From the NCBI RefSeq assembly GCF_001613405.1, contig NZ_BDCH01000017.1:372001-436000 (forward strand): 64,000 nucleotides of DNA, in the 5' to 3' direction. A program made the translations under genes and the position numbers. Every line of letters starts with the position of its first letter. The stretch's first letter is position 1. This stretch comes from Nocardia crassostreae. GTDB taxonomy: Bacteria > Actinomycetota > Actinomycetes > Mycobacteriales > Mycobacteriaceae. Positions 1 to 7,515 of the stretch are shown here, one piece after another. Below the pieces are notes generated by a model. The model had not been told where the DNA came from and did not search any database. It saw nothing but the letters and a program-made list of their open reading frames with translations.

Positions 1-255
1 GAGGCCATCTCCATGGCCACCCACAAGGCCAATGTCTTCATCGACCTGTCCGGCTGGTCGCCCAAGTACTTCCCGGCCGAACTGGTCAAGGCGGCGGGCG
101 GCATGCTGCGCCGAAAAGTGTTGTTCGGCAGCGATTATCCGCTCATCGCGCCCGAGCGCTGGCTCGCCGATTTCGCCACGCTCGGCCTGAAAGACGACGT
201 GCTGCCCGGCATTTTCAAGGGCAATGCCGCCGGGTTGCTCGGCCTCTTGACGTGA
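1..255 (+). CDS. Amidohydrolase family protein, C-terminal fragment
   Basis: The reading frame is open from the first base, so the gene begins upstream of the window and only its last 84 residues are visible. The fragment contains FGSDYPLI, where the Asp matches the last metal-ligand Asp of the amidohydrolase-2 family (metal-dependent TIM-barrel hydrolases and decarboxylases of the ACMSD/resorcylate-decarboxylase type). The end reads ILxGNAAGLLG, also typical of that family (NAxRLL). The substrate cannot be told from this fragment. A strong hairpin with a T-run follows the stop, so this gene probably ends its transcript here and is separate from the transporter that follows. Confidence 0.8.
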   Translation, partial: EAISMATHKANVFIDLSGWSPKYFPAELVKAAGGMLRRKVLFGSDYPLIAPERWLADFATLGLKDDVLPGIFKGNAAGLLGLLT

Positions 256-276
256 GCTGGACCACACAGCACAATC

Positions 277-313
277 ATCAGGGTACCTGACTATCAGGAA
301 CCCTGATCTTTTT
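277..313 (+). terminator. Intrinsic terminator after the amidohydrolase
   Basis: Outer arms ATCAGGGT (277-284) and ACCCTGAT (300-307) pair perfectly. Inside them CCTGA (286-290) pairs with TCAGG (294-298), leaving a 3-base loop and one A/A mismatch. CTTTTT follows at once (308-313). This stem plus T-run is the classical rho-independent layout, which is uncommon in such GC-rich DNA. Confidence 0.85.
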
Positions 314-336
314 GTGTCACCTCTGGGAGCTCCCCC

Positions 337-1665
337 ATGTCAACAACTTCCACCGCGGACGCGCGCAGCCATATGCGCCGGGTCGTGGCCTCCAGCTTCA
401 CCGGCAGCCTCATCGAGTACTACGACTTCATGCTGTACTCGACCGCCTCCGCGGTCGTCTTCGGCAAGGTCTTCTTCTCCCACCTGGACGGGCTGACCGC
501 CACCCTCGCCAGCTTCGCCACCTTCGCGACCGGCTATCTGGCGCGCCCCCTCGGCGGAATCGTGTTCGGGCACTTCGGCGATCGGCTCGGCCGCAAGCGG
601 ATGCTGGTGCTGACCATGACCCTCATGGCCGGGGTGAGCACCGCCATCGGCCTGCTGCCCACCTATGCGGCCATCGGCCTGTGGGCCCCGCTGCTGCTGA
701 CCCTGCTGCGCGTGGTGCAGGGCAACGCGGTGGGCGGCGAATGGGGCGGCGCGGTGCTCATGACCGCCGAGCACGCCACCTCGCGGCGCGGGCTGTGGGC
801 CAGCTTCACCAATGCGGGCGCACCGGCGGGCCTGGTGCTGTCGACGGCGGTCATGTCGGCCACCGCCGGTCTCACCACCGATGCGCAGTTCCTGTCGTGG
901 GGCTGGCGAATTCCCTTCCTGCTCAGCCTGGGACTGCTGGCGGTCGGGCTCTACATCCGGCTGAGCGTGCGCGAGACACCGGCGTTCGAACAGCTGCGGG
1001 AGTCCGGGCAGGATCACGGCTTCCCGCTGCTCGACGTGCTGCGCAACCACTGGCGCAAACTGCTGCTGACCGTCGGCGTCGACCTGGGCGCGTTCATCGC
1101 GCAGAGCACGCTGACCACCTTCGTGGTCGCCTACGCCGTGAGCGTGGGCTTCGCCCGCCCTTCGGTGCTGAACGCGCTCACCATCGCCTCGGCCTTCTCG
1201 GTGGTGCTGATTCCGGTGTGGGCGGGCCTGACCGACCGGGTGGGCCGCCGCCCGGTCATCCTGGCGGGCGCGGTCGCGCTGGGCCTGTTCGCCTTCGCGC
1301 TGTTCCCCATGATCCGCACCGGCAGCTGGACCATGCTGCTCATCGCGCTCGTCATCGGCGTGTGTATTCTGCATCCGGCCTGGTACGGTCCCCTGGCGGC
1401 ACTGTGCAGCGAGATGTTCTCGACCTCCTCCCGCTACACCGGCACCTCGCTGGGCTATCAGCTCGCCGGTATCGGCGCGGGCGTCGCACCCTTGATCTTC
1501 ACGAGCATGCAGAAATCGTTCGGCAACAACACCATCGGCGTCTCACTGGTCGTCGCCGCCTTCGCGCTGCTGTCGGTGGTGTGCGTCCTGGTGCTGTCGG
1601 AGACCCGGCACGAGCAATTGTCCGAGCCGGTCGCCGACAATGAATTCGAATGGGAGAGAAAATGA
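337..1665 (+). CDS. MFS transporter, metabolite:H+ symporter (MHS) type
   Basis: This 442-residue, 12-helix transporter probably imports an organic acid or similar solute with protons. The N-terminal segment SFTGSLIEYYDFMLYSTAS followed by GYLARPLGGIVFGHFGDRLGRKR is characteristic of MHS members (shikimate, alpha-ketoglutarate and proline/betaine carriers), and includes the motif-A loop GHFGDRLGRKR. LRVVQGNAVGGEWGGAVLM is the conserved helix-4 region of that family. GGAG at 326-329 lies 7 bases before ATG 337. The stop overlaps the ATG of the carboxylesterase (ATGA at 1662-1665), so the two are translationally coupled; the pair may take up and hydrolyse a common ester or acid (inference). The substrate is unknown. 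Confidence 0.88.
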   Translation: MSTTSTADARSHMRRVVASSFTGSLIEYYDFMLYSTASAVVFGKVFFSHLDGLTATLASFATFATGYLARPLGGIVFGHFGDRLGRKRMLVLTMTLMAGVSTAIGLLPTYAAIGLWAPLLLTLLRVVQGNAVGGEWGGAVLMTAEHATSRRGLWASFTNAGAPAGLVLSTAVMSATAGLTTDAQFLSWGWRIPFLLSLGLLAVGLYIRLSVRETPAFEQLRESGQDHGFPLLDVLRNHWRKLLLTVGVDLGAFIAQSTLTTFVVAYAVSVGFARPSVLNALTIASAFSVVLIPVWAGLTDRVGRRPVILAGAVALGLFAFALFPMIRTGSWTMLLIALVIGVCILHPAWYGPLAALCSEMFSTSSRYTGTSLGYQLAGIGAGVAPLIFTSMQKSFGNNTIGVSLVVAAFALLSVVCVLVLSETRHEQLSEPVADNEFEWERK

Positions 1666-3200
1666 TCGACGGCCGCCCCAGCGGCGCACCGAGCCGGCGC
1701 CGCTTCCTCACCCTGGCCGGGCTGAGCGCGGCGAGCCTGGCGCTGAACGCGGCGTGCGGTAAGGATCCGGCCTCGTCGACCGTGGCGCAGACCCGCCACG
1801 GCGCGGTCCGCGGCATCGCGTCCGAGGGCATGGTGGTCTGGAAGGGCATTCCTTTCGCGGCCCCGCCCACCGGTGCCCGCCGCTTCGCCGCGCCCGAGCC
1901 CGCCGAACCTTGGACCGGCATTCGCGACGCCACCTAATTCGGTTTCGCCGCACTGCAAGTGCCGCTGCTGCCGAACGCACCCGAGGCTTCCGCACAGAGC
2001 GAAGACTGTCTCAACCTGAACGTGTGGTCGCCCGCGACCGACGGCAAGCGCCCGGTGATCGTCTGGATTCACGGCGGCGCTTTCGTCGCGGGCACCGGTG
2101 GCGACTCGGCCTTCGACGGCAGGCCATTCGTCGCCCGCGGCTGTGTGCTGGTCACCCTCAACTACCGACTGGGCGCTTTCGGCTGTCTCTACCAGCCCGG
2201 CAAACCGGGATCCGGCAACCTGCGCCTCCTCGATCAGATGGCGGCCCTGAACTGGGTCCGCGACAATATCGCCAATTTCGGCGGCGATCCGGACAACGTC
2301 ACCGTCATGGGCGAATCGGCGGGCGCCATGTCCATCGGCCCGCTACTGGGCATCCGCTCCGCCCGCCGCCTGTTCCACCGCGCCATCCTCTCCAGCGGCG
2401 GCCCCCGCCCCGTCCGCACACCGGAGTTCGCGGCGCTCACCACCACGGCCGTCCTGAAAACCCTCAACCTGACCGATCCCACACAACTCATGGACGTCCC
2501 CGCCCAGGACCTGCTGCAAGCCTCGGCCACGGCGCGCACCGATCCCCAACTGCTGGAACCCTATCCACACGTCATCGACGACATCGTTCTCACCGATCAC
2601 CCATTGCGGACGCTCGACGGCAGCATCGATCTTCTGATCGGCACCTGCGACAAGGAGGCCGACCTGTTCCTGATCAACCCGACCAATCGCGCCCGCTTCG
2701 AGACCCAAGCCCGCCAGGCGGTGGGCGATCGAACCTGGAACCACCTGCTCGAGGTCTACGACGGCACCCCGATCGACGGCCACACCCCGCTGAACGACAT
2801 CCTCAGCGGCTGGTTCGCCGTCATGCCCTCGGTCTGGCTGGCCGAAAACGCCCAGCGCACAGGCGCATCCGTCTGGAAGTACACCTTCGACTACCCCGCC
2901 GCGGGTCCCCGGGGGCCGGTGCACGGCGCGGACGTCCCGTACACCTTCGGCAATCTCGACCCCGCCGATCTCACCGAACCGGCCACCGCCCGCACCCTCT
3001 CCACCGCAATGATCTCCACCTTCGCGGCCTTCGCCCACACCGGAAACCCGTCGGCGCCGGAGCTGCCCGCCTGGCCGTCCTTCACCCCGGAGAATCGCGC
3101 CTGCATGTCCTTCGACGCCCGGCCGCACCTGATCGACGATCGTCTCCCGGCGGCCCGCCGCCTGGCCTGGGCCGCCGCCGATCCCGCCGCGGTCTGCTGA
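1662..3200 (+). pseudogene. Type B carboxylesterase, Tat-exported, broken by an in-frame TAA
   Basis: Read through one stop, this is a 512-residue carboxylesterase/lipase (COesterase family), an exported ester hydrolase. The N-terminus has a twin-arginine signal, SRRRFLTLAGLSAASLAL, ending LNAAC, which may be a lipobox. KGIPFAAPP, EDCLNLNVW, HGGAF, the nucleophile elbow GESAGAMS and the His region VHGADVPYTFGN are all present. TAA at 1935-1937 interrupts the frame inside the conserved GIRDAT-x-FG segment, where Glu (GAA) would be expected. The frame is the same on both sides, so one substitution is enough. ATG 1662 was chosen because it overlaps the transporter stop and follows GGGAGAG. As written, only 91 residues would be made from the first part. 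A restart at ATG 1959 would lack the signal peptide. Confidence 0.88.
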
Positions 3201-4097
3201 CTACTTGGTGGCCGCGGCCAACTCCAGCAGGCGCGCGCGGACCAGATCGGGGCGTTCGTCGGCGACGAAATGCCCGCAGCCCGCGATAAGTTCGAGGGTG
3301 TAATCGTCGGCGCGTGCGGTCGCGGCCGATGCCAGGGTGTGGTGGACCGCAGCATCGTCGACGCCGAACAGCGCACGAATGGGAATGGCGCCGCGGCGGC
3401 GTTCGGGAGTTCGCGTCGAGGCCGGGATTTCGCGCAGCCAGAAGGTGCGGTAGGTGTCGGTGGCGGCGCGGGCGCAGACCGGATCGCGGAAACGATCGGA
3501 GAAGATGCGGACCTGGTCGGGCGTGAGGGCGCCGCGGTCGGAGAGCGCGGTGACGAACATCCGCTCCAGGAATCGGGTGCGCTGCTGCAACGGGACACCG
3601 GCCGCGGCGATCAAGGGTTGATACAGCAGGAAGCGCCAGACATTGCGGGCCAGGGTTTTCGCGGGGACCCAGGGGTGCGCCATATTGAGGACCAGATACC
3701 CGGAGAAGCGTTCGGGCTCGCGCAAGATCATCAGATACCCGATGAAACCGCCCCAGTCGTGGCCGACCAGCAGCACCCGGTCTAATCCCAGAACATCCAG
3801 GAGCGCAAGCACATCCGAGGCCACGTCCTCCTTGGCCCAGCGATGCGGAGCCGGACCGGACCAGCCGTAGCCGGGCAGGTCGGGCGCGATGATGCGCAGC
3901 CCCGCGGGCGGGTCGGCCAGCAGATCGCGATAGGCGTAGTGATGCTGCGGCCAGCCGTGCAACAGCACCACGGGGCGGCCCTCGGGATCACCGGCCTCGG
4001 TCACGTGGAAACGAACACCCCGGGCTTCGACGAACGAGCGGGTCACGCCCGGGATGACCGGCGGCGCGACGGAGACGGTATCGGCGGCGCGAGACAT
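3201..4097 (-). CDS. Alpha/beta hydrolase, epoxide-hydrolase-like
   Basis: This is a 298-residue cytoplasmic alpha/beta hydrolase. LLHGWPQHHYAYRDL carries the oxyanion-hole HGWP motif. The nucleophile elbow is VGHDWGGFIG, with Asp rather than Ser, as in epoxide hydrolases and haloalkane dehalogenases. The catalytic His lies in AGCGHFVADERPDLV. HGWPQ together with GHDWGG favours epoxide hydrolase over dehalogenase, but the substrate is not predictable. It is convergent with the carboxylesterase with no gap between stops (3200/3201). It lies 40 bases downstream of the FAD monooxygenase stop but on the same strand order does not put it in that operon, since its own start at 4097 is separated from the 4138 stop by only 40 bases and co-transcription is therefore possible. 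Confidence 0.85.
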   Translation of the reverse strand: MSRAADTVSVAPPVIPGVTRSFVEARGVRFHVTEAGDPEGRPVVLLHGWPQHHYAYRDLLADPPAGLRIIAPDLPGYGWSGPAPHRWAKEDVASDVLALLDVLGLDRVLLVGHDWGGFIGYLMILREPERFSGYLVLNMAHPWVPAKTLARNVWRFLLYQPLIAAAGVPLQQRTRFLERMFVTALSDRGALTPDQVRIFSDRFRDPVCARAATDTYRTFWLREIPASTRTPERRRGAIPIRALFGVDDAAVHHTLASAATARADDYTLELIAGCGHFVADERPDLVRARLLELAAATK

Positions 4098-4137
4098 GAA
4101 CTCACGATAGCGGCGGATGCGGTGGCGCAGGGCCGGG

Positions 4138-5418
4138 TCAAGCGGCTTCGAGATCGAGGGATTTACCGCGCAGCGACTGGATCCACGGGGCGACGCGCAT
4201 CATACCCCAGCGCAGGATCGGATTGCGGGTGGTGAAGCGGGTCATCATCTTCTCGGAAGCCTCCACCTCCTTGAACGAGTAGGCGAGCATCTCCTGCTGA
4301 TAGGCCGCGACCGCCGACTCGATCGAGGCGCCGGTTCGCGCTGCCGCCTGGAGCTTTTCGCTCAGCAAGGCCGCATCACGCAGGGCGGTATTGCCGCCGT
4401 GCGCGCCGAAGGGCGGCATGGTGTGGACGGCATCGCCCATGAGGGTGGCGCGGGACGCCTGCCAGTGAGCGGGCTTGGTTGACGCGCGCAGCGGGACCGC
4501 GAGGGTGCAGTCGACATCGGCACGCTCCACCAAACGCTGGAGCACGGGATGGAATTCGCGGGAGCCCGCCAGGGCGAGACCGTGCAGCGCGGTGCTGTCG
4601 AGCCGCGCGTCGGTCGGAAAAGCATTGTCGGGGAAGATGATCGCCCACATGACGTAGTCGTCCTCGACGGGCGGGCGCTGCGCGGGAGCCAAGCGGGCGA
4701 AGGCTTTCGCCGGAGATTCCTTGAACGGCATGGTGGTGAAGAAGAACGCCGATCCGGGTGCGCCCACCGACAGCACCCCGCTGTCGGCCAGGGCCGCCGG
4801 GACCAGCGCGGCGCCGTCCTGAATCAGCTGGGAGCAGCCGTACACGGCGGTCATCCCCGTGCCCTTCGGCGCGCAATCCGGCAGAAGTTGCTCGCGCAGG
4901 GGTGAATTCGCGCCATCCGCGCCGACCACGAGATCGGCCCGCACCGACGACCCGTCGGTGAAATGGAGCGTCGCGCCCTCGGAGTCGGTCTCGATACGCT
5001 CGGCGGCCTTACCGAAATGCACGCGATCCTCGAGACCGTCGAGCAGTAACGCCCGCAGTGTCTGCCGGTCGGACTGCCGCGGCTTGGTAAGATCCTCCCC
5101 GGTCGGATCGCCCTCGAAGGTGAGGCTGAAGATCTCCCGCATGCGCTGATCGAAAAAGCGGAAGTGCCCGCCCGCGCGGGTATCACTGGCGGTGGCGAGA
5201 TACAGCTCGAACAGCCGCGGCGGCAGGCATTGCCGCAATGCCTCGATCCCGTGCTCGTCGGTGGTGATGCGGTAGCCCTGACGCCGGGCGTGCGGAGCAG
5301 CGTCCCGCTCGTACACCCGGACGTCGAATCCGGCGCCCAGCAGCGACTGCGCCAGGCACAACCCGCTCAGTCCGGCTCCGGCAATGGCAATGGTGGTTTC
5401 TGAAGTGTTCTTCGACAT
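4138..5418 (-). CDS. FAD-dependent monooxygenase (PHBH/UbiH-type)
   Basis: This 426-residue flavoprotein oxygenase hydroxylates a small organic substrate using NAD(P)H. The Rossmann motif GAGLSG lies near residues 14-19, the DG motif is LVVGADGANSPLRE, and the second FAD motif is LMGDAVHTMPPFGAHGGNTALRDA. These three define group A flavoprotein monooxygenases, which include tetracycline-inactivating and antibiotic-tailoring enzymes. ATG 5418 was chosen because the longer open frame runs through the divergent promoter and the TetR gene. A perfect operator lies 9 bases upstream of its start and the TetR gene is divergent, so the enzyme is probably induced by a ligand of that TetR. Its substrate may be the same compound (inference). 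Confidence 0.87.
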   Translation of the reverse strand: MSKNTSETTIAIAGAGLSGLCLAQSLLGAGFDVRVYERDAAPHARRQGYRITTDEHGIEALRQCLPPRLFELYLATASDTRAGGHFRFFDQRMREIFSLTFEGDPTGEDLTKPRQSDRQTLRALLLDGLEDRVHFGKAAERIETDSEGATLHFTDGSSVRADLVVGADGANSPLREQLLPDCAPKGTGMTAVYGCSQLIQDGAALVPAALADSGVLSVGAPGSAFFFTTMPFKESPAKAFARLAPAQRPPVEDDYVMWAIIFPDNAFPTDARLDSTALHGLALAGSREFHPVLQRLVERADVDCTLAVPLRASTKPAHWQASRATLMGDAVHTMPPFGAHGGNTALRDAALLSEKLQAAARTGASIESAVAAYQQEMLAYSFKEVEASEKMMTRFTTRNPILRWGMMRVAPWIQSLRGKSLDLEAA

Positions 5419-5426
5419 GCCGCAAT

Positions 5427-5446
5427 AATCATCCACTTGGATGATT
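5427..5446. promoter_or_regulatory. Operator for the divergent TetR/monooxygenase pair
   Basis: AATCATCCA-CT-TGGATGATT is a perfect 9+2+9 inverted repeat in the 60-base divergent space, and is AT-rich against its surroundings. Its size and position are typical of a TetR dimer site. A possible -10 element for the TetR gene, TACAGT, lies at 5462-5467, twelve bases before its ATG. Confidence 0.8.
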
Positions 5447-5478
5447 GTGTCAAACCACGAGTACAGTTGCACCTTGTT

Positions 5479-6111
5479 ATGGCTGATCAGACGAATGAAG
5501 ACACCGGCCCCGGCCGCCGCTCCCGACTCGTCCCCACCGCCGACGAACGGCAGCGAGATGCCGAACGCACCCGCGGCAGACTCCTGGCCGCGGCCCTGGA
5601 TGTCTTCGCCGCCAAGGGTTTCGCGGGCGCGCGCGTCCAGGAGATCGCCGACCGGGCAGGCGTGAACAAGCAGCTCATCACCTACTACTTCGGCGGCAAG
5701 GACGGCCTCTACCAGGCCCTCCAGCAGCAATGGCTGCAAATGGAAGGCGGCTTCGCGGCCCCCGACCTGGCCCTCGACGAACTCGCCGCCGCCTACCTCC
5801 ACAACGGCTTCGAGGACTCCCGCATGGGCCGCCTACTGGCCTGGGAGGGCCTGGCCGAATCCAGCGGCGCCCCACCCATCGACTACGCCCCCGAAGACCT
5901 CTCGGACCTGCGCCGCCGCCAGTCCGAGGGCCAATTCCCCGCCGATATCGACCCCGGCGCGTTTCTGCTCACCGTCATGGGCGCAGCCATGGTCCCTACG
6001 GTCCTGCCCCAGGCCGTTCGCCGGGTAACGGGCCTGAACCCCGACTCCCCCGAATTCCAGCGCTTCTACACCGAGCAATTGCAGCGCATCATCCGCCACC
6101 TACGGGCCTGA
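5479..6111 (+). CDS. TetR-family transcriptional repressor
   Basis: This 210-residue regulator has an N-terminal helix-turn-helix: RGRLLAAALDVFAAKGFAGARVQEIADRAGVNKQLITYYFGGKDGLYQAL, the standard TetR DNA-binding domain, at about residues 30-80. The C-terminal helical half is the ligand and dimer domain and ends in a TetR C-terminal-like segment. ATG 5479 has no clear ribosome-binding site and sits twelve bases after a TACAGT element, so the transcript may be leaderless or nearly so. It is divergent from the FAD monooxygenase across a perfect 20-base operator, so it probably represses both itself and the enzyme. Confidence 0.9.
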   Translation: MADQTNEDTGPGRRSRLVPTADERQRDAERTRGRLLAAALDVFAAKGFAGARVQEIADRAGVNKQLITYYFGGKDGLYQALQQQWLQMEGGFAAPDLALDELAAAYLHNGFEDSRMGRLLAWEGLAESSGAPPIDYAPEDLSDLRRRQSEGQFPADIDPGAFLLTVMGAAMVPTVLPQAVRRVTGLNPDSPEFQRFYTEQLQRIIRHLRA

Positions 6112-6138
6112 ACGCGCCGTCGAGACGGTCCGAACGAA

Positions 6139-6885
6139 TCAGACCCGGCCGGTACGCAGGGCGCGGGCGACGTCGGGGCGGTCGTTCGCCTCGGCGCTGC
6201 GCGCCGCCGCTTCGTTGTCGTACTCGAGGGCGAATTCGACTGCGGTCCAGAATGGTTCATTGTCGTCGACAATCGTGAATCGGGCGTGCGGCGTGCCGGG
6301 TTCCACCAGGTGCGGATACGGATGGTCGTCGTCGTAGGCGGGCCAGCCGACGCTGCCGGGATTGACCACCAGGGAGCCGTCGGGCAGTCGGCGAGTGCGT
6401 TGCAGGTGAGTGTGGCCGCAGAGGTAAACCCGGTGGCGGCCATAGGTTTCGCCGAGGCGCTCCACGATCTCGGCGTCGGTCGCCTCGCGCAGGCCGGTCG
6501 GCTCGACGGTTTCGGTCAGATAGCAGAGATCGTCGGCCGGACTGCCATGGAAGGCGAGCACGCCCGGCGCGGGTTCGGCTGTGACGGGCAGGCTTTCGAG
6601 CCAAACGCGATCATCGGGGGTGGCGAGGCGGGCGGCGAGCCGGTCGGACCGGCTCATCCGATCCGCGGCGAAGGTGAGCACCTGCCGCTCGTGATTGCCG
6701 CGCACCGTAATGATTTCGGGCCGCCGCCGCAGCAGGTCGAAGGTGCCCCGGGGATCGACGCCGCCGGAGGCGATATCGCCCAGGTTCACCGTGAGATCGA
6801 CGCGCTGCCGGTCGATCTCCGCGAGGACGGCCGCGAGCGCGAGCGTATTGCCGTGGACATCCGACAGCACAGCGATTCTCACCAT
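6139..6885 (-). CDS. Metallophosphoesterase (YfcE/DR1281-like)
   Basis: This 248-residue protein is a calcineurin-like phosphoesterase. The dinuclear-metal motifs appear in order: SDVHGN (Asp and His), NLGDIASGG (bridging Asp), RGNHERQ (Asn-His), FHGSP, and CGHTHLQ near residue 160. NPGSVGWP is typical of the YfcE-type subfamily (PF12850). These enzymes hydrolyse phosphomonoesters or phosphodiesters; the substrate is unknown. ATG 6885 is preferred because the start at 6906 adds only a non-conserved MPPTLRA and homologues begin at MVRIAVLSD. There is no signal peptide, so it acts in the cytoplasm. It is convergent with the TetR gene (27 bases apart). Confidence 0.87.
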   Translation of the reverse strand: MVRIAVLSDVHGNTLALAAVLAEIDRQRVDLTVNLGDIASGGVDPRGTFDLLRRRPEIITVRGNHERQVLTFAADRMSRSDRLAARLATPDDRVWLESLPVTAEPAPGVLAFHGSPADDLCYLTETVEPTGLREATDAEIVERLGETYGRHRVYLCGHTHLQRTRRLPDGSLVVNPGSVGWPAYDDDHPYPHLVEPGTPHARFTIVDDNEPFWTAVEFALEYDNEAAARSAEANDRPDVARALRTGRV

Positions 6886-6952
6886 TGCCCGGAGCGTAGG
6901 CGGCAATCCGGCGGATGTAAATAGATTTCCGCGACTTCAAATAACTATGCAG

Positions 6953-7423
6953 TCAGCGATTGTAGTCCTCGATCGCGCCGCGCAGGCTCGCCAGCAGAGC
7001 CTCGAACTGACGCAGCACAGCGGGCGAATACTCGGCGAGCACCGCATCCTGCTGCGCGTTGATCGGACCGAAGAAGTCGTCGCCCAACTCCTTGACCAGC
7101 GGACTCGCCCGCAAGGTGACGACCCGGCGATCGGAGTGCTCGCGCGTGCGGGTGATGTACCCGGCCTGCTCGAGCCGATTCAACAGCGCGGTCATGGCGC
7201 CCGAGGTCAGCGCGATGCGCTTGCTCAGCTGAGCGGGCGAGATCGGGCCGCCCTTGGCTTCGGCGGAGGCGATCTCGAGCAAGGCGAACGCATCCGTGGA
7301 GTGCACATTCAGCGCCACGGCGAACCGGCGGCCCAGTTCGGTGAAGGCCGCACCGTAGGCCTGTAGTGCTTCGGCCAGCCGTTCTCGCTGTGCCGCAATG
7401 CTTTCGGGCGACTGCCCCGCCAT
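6953..7423 (-). CDS. MarR-family transcriptional regulator
   Basis: This 156-residue winged-helix regulator has the MarR recognition region ISPAQLSKRIALTSGAMTALLNRLEQAGYITRTREHSDRRVVTLRASP, including the wing motif HSDRR, at about residues 61-110. AAGGAGG lies 7 bases before ATG 7423, a strong ribosome-binding site. It is divergent from a DHA2 multidrug-type exporter, with a perfect 21-base inverted repeat next to the exporter start. That is the usual arrangement for a MarR repressor that controls an efflux pump and is released by the pump substrate (family knowledge; the ligand is unknown). Confidence 0.9.
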   Translation of the reverse strand: MAGQSPESIAAQRERLAEALQAYGAAFTELGRRFAVALNVHSTDAFALLEIASAEAKGGPISPAQLSKRIALTSGAMTALLNRLEQAGYITRTREHSDRRVVTLRASPLVKELGDDFFGPINAQQDAVLAEYSPAVLRQFEALLASLRGAIEDYNR

Positions 7424-7485
7424 CCGGATTCCTCCTTCGTCATTTTCGATCGGATTGACAACCTACCCGTCTCCGATTTAGCTTC

Positions 7486-7506
7486 ATGATAAATTTACTT
7501 TATCAT
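7486..7506. promoter_or_regulatory. MarR-type operator upstream of the DHA2 exporter
   Basis: ATGATAAA-TTTAC-TTTATCAT is a perfect 8-base inverted repeat with a 5-base centre, strongly AT-rich. It abuts the ribosome-binding site (GGAGG, 7507-7511) of the exporter, so a bound repressor would block transcription start or elongation into the gene. Confidence 0.8.
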
Positions 7507-7515
7507 GGAGGTACA

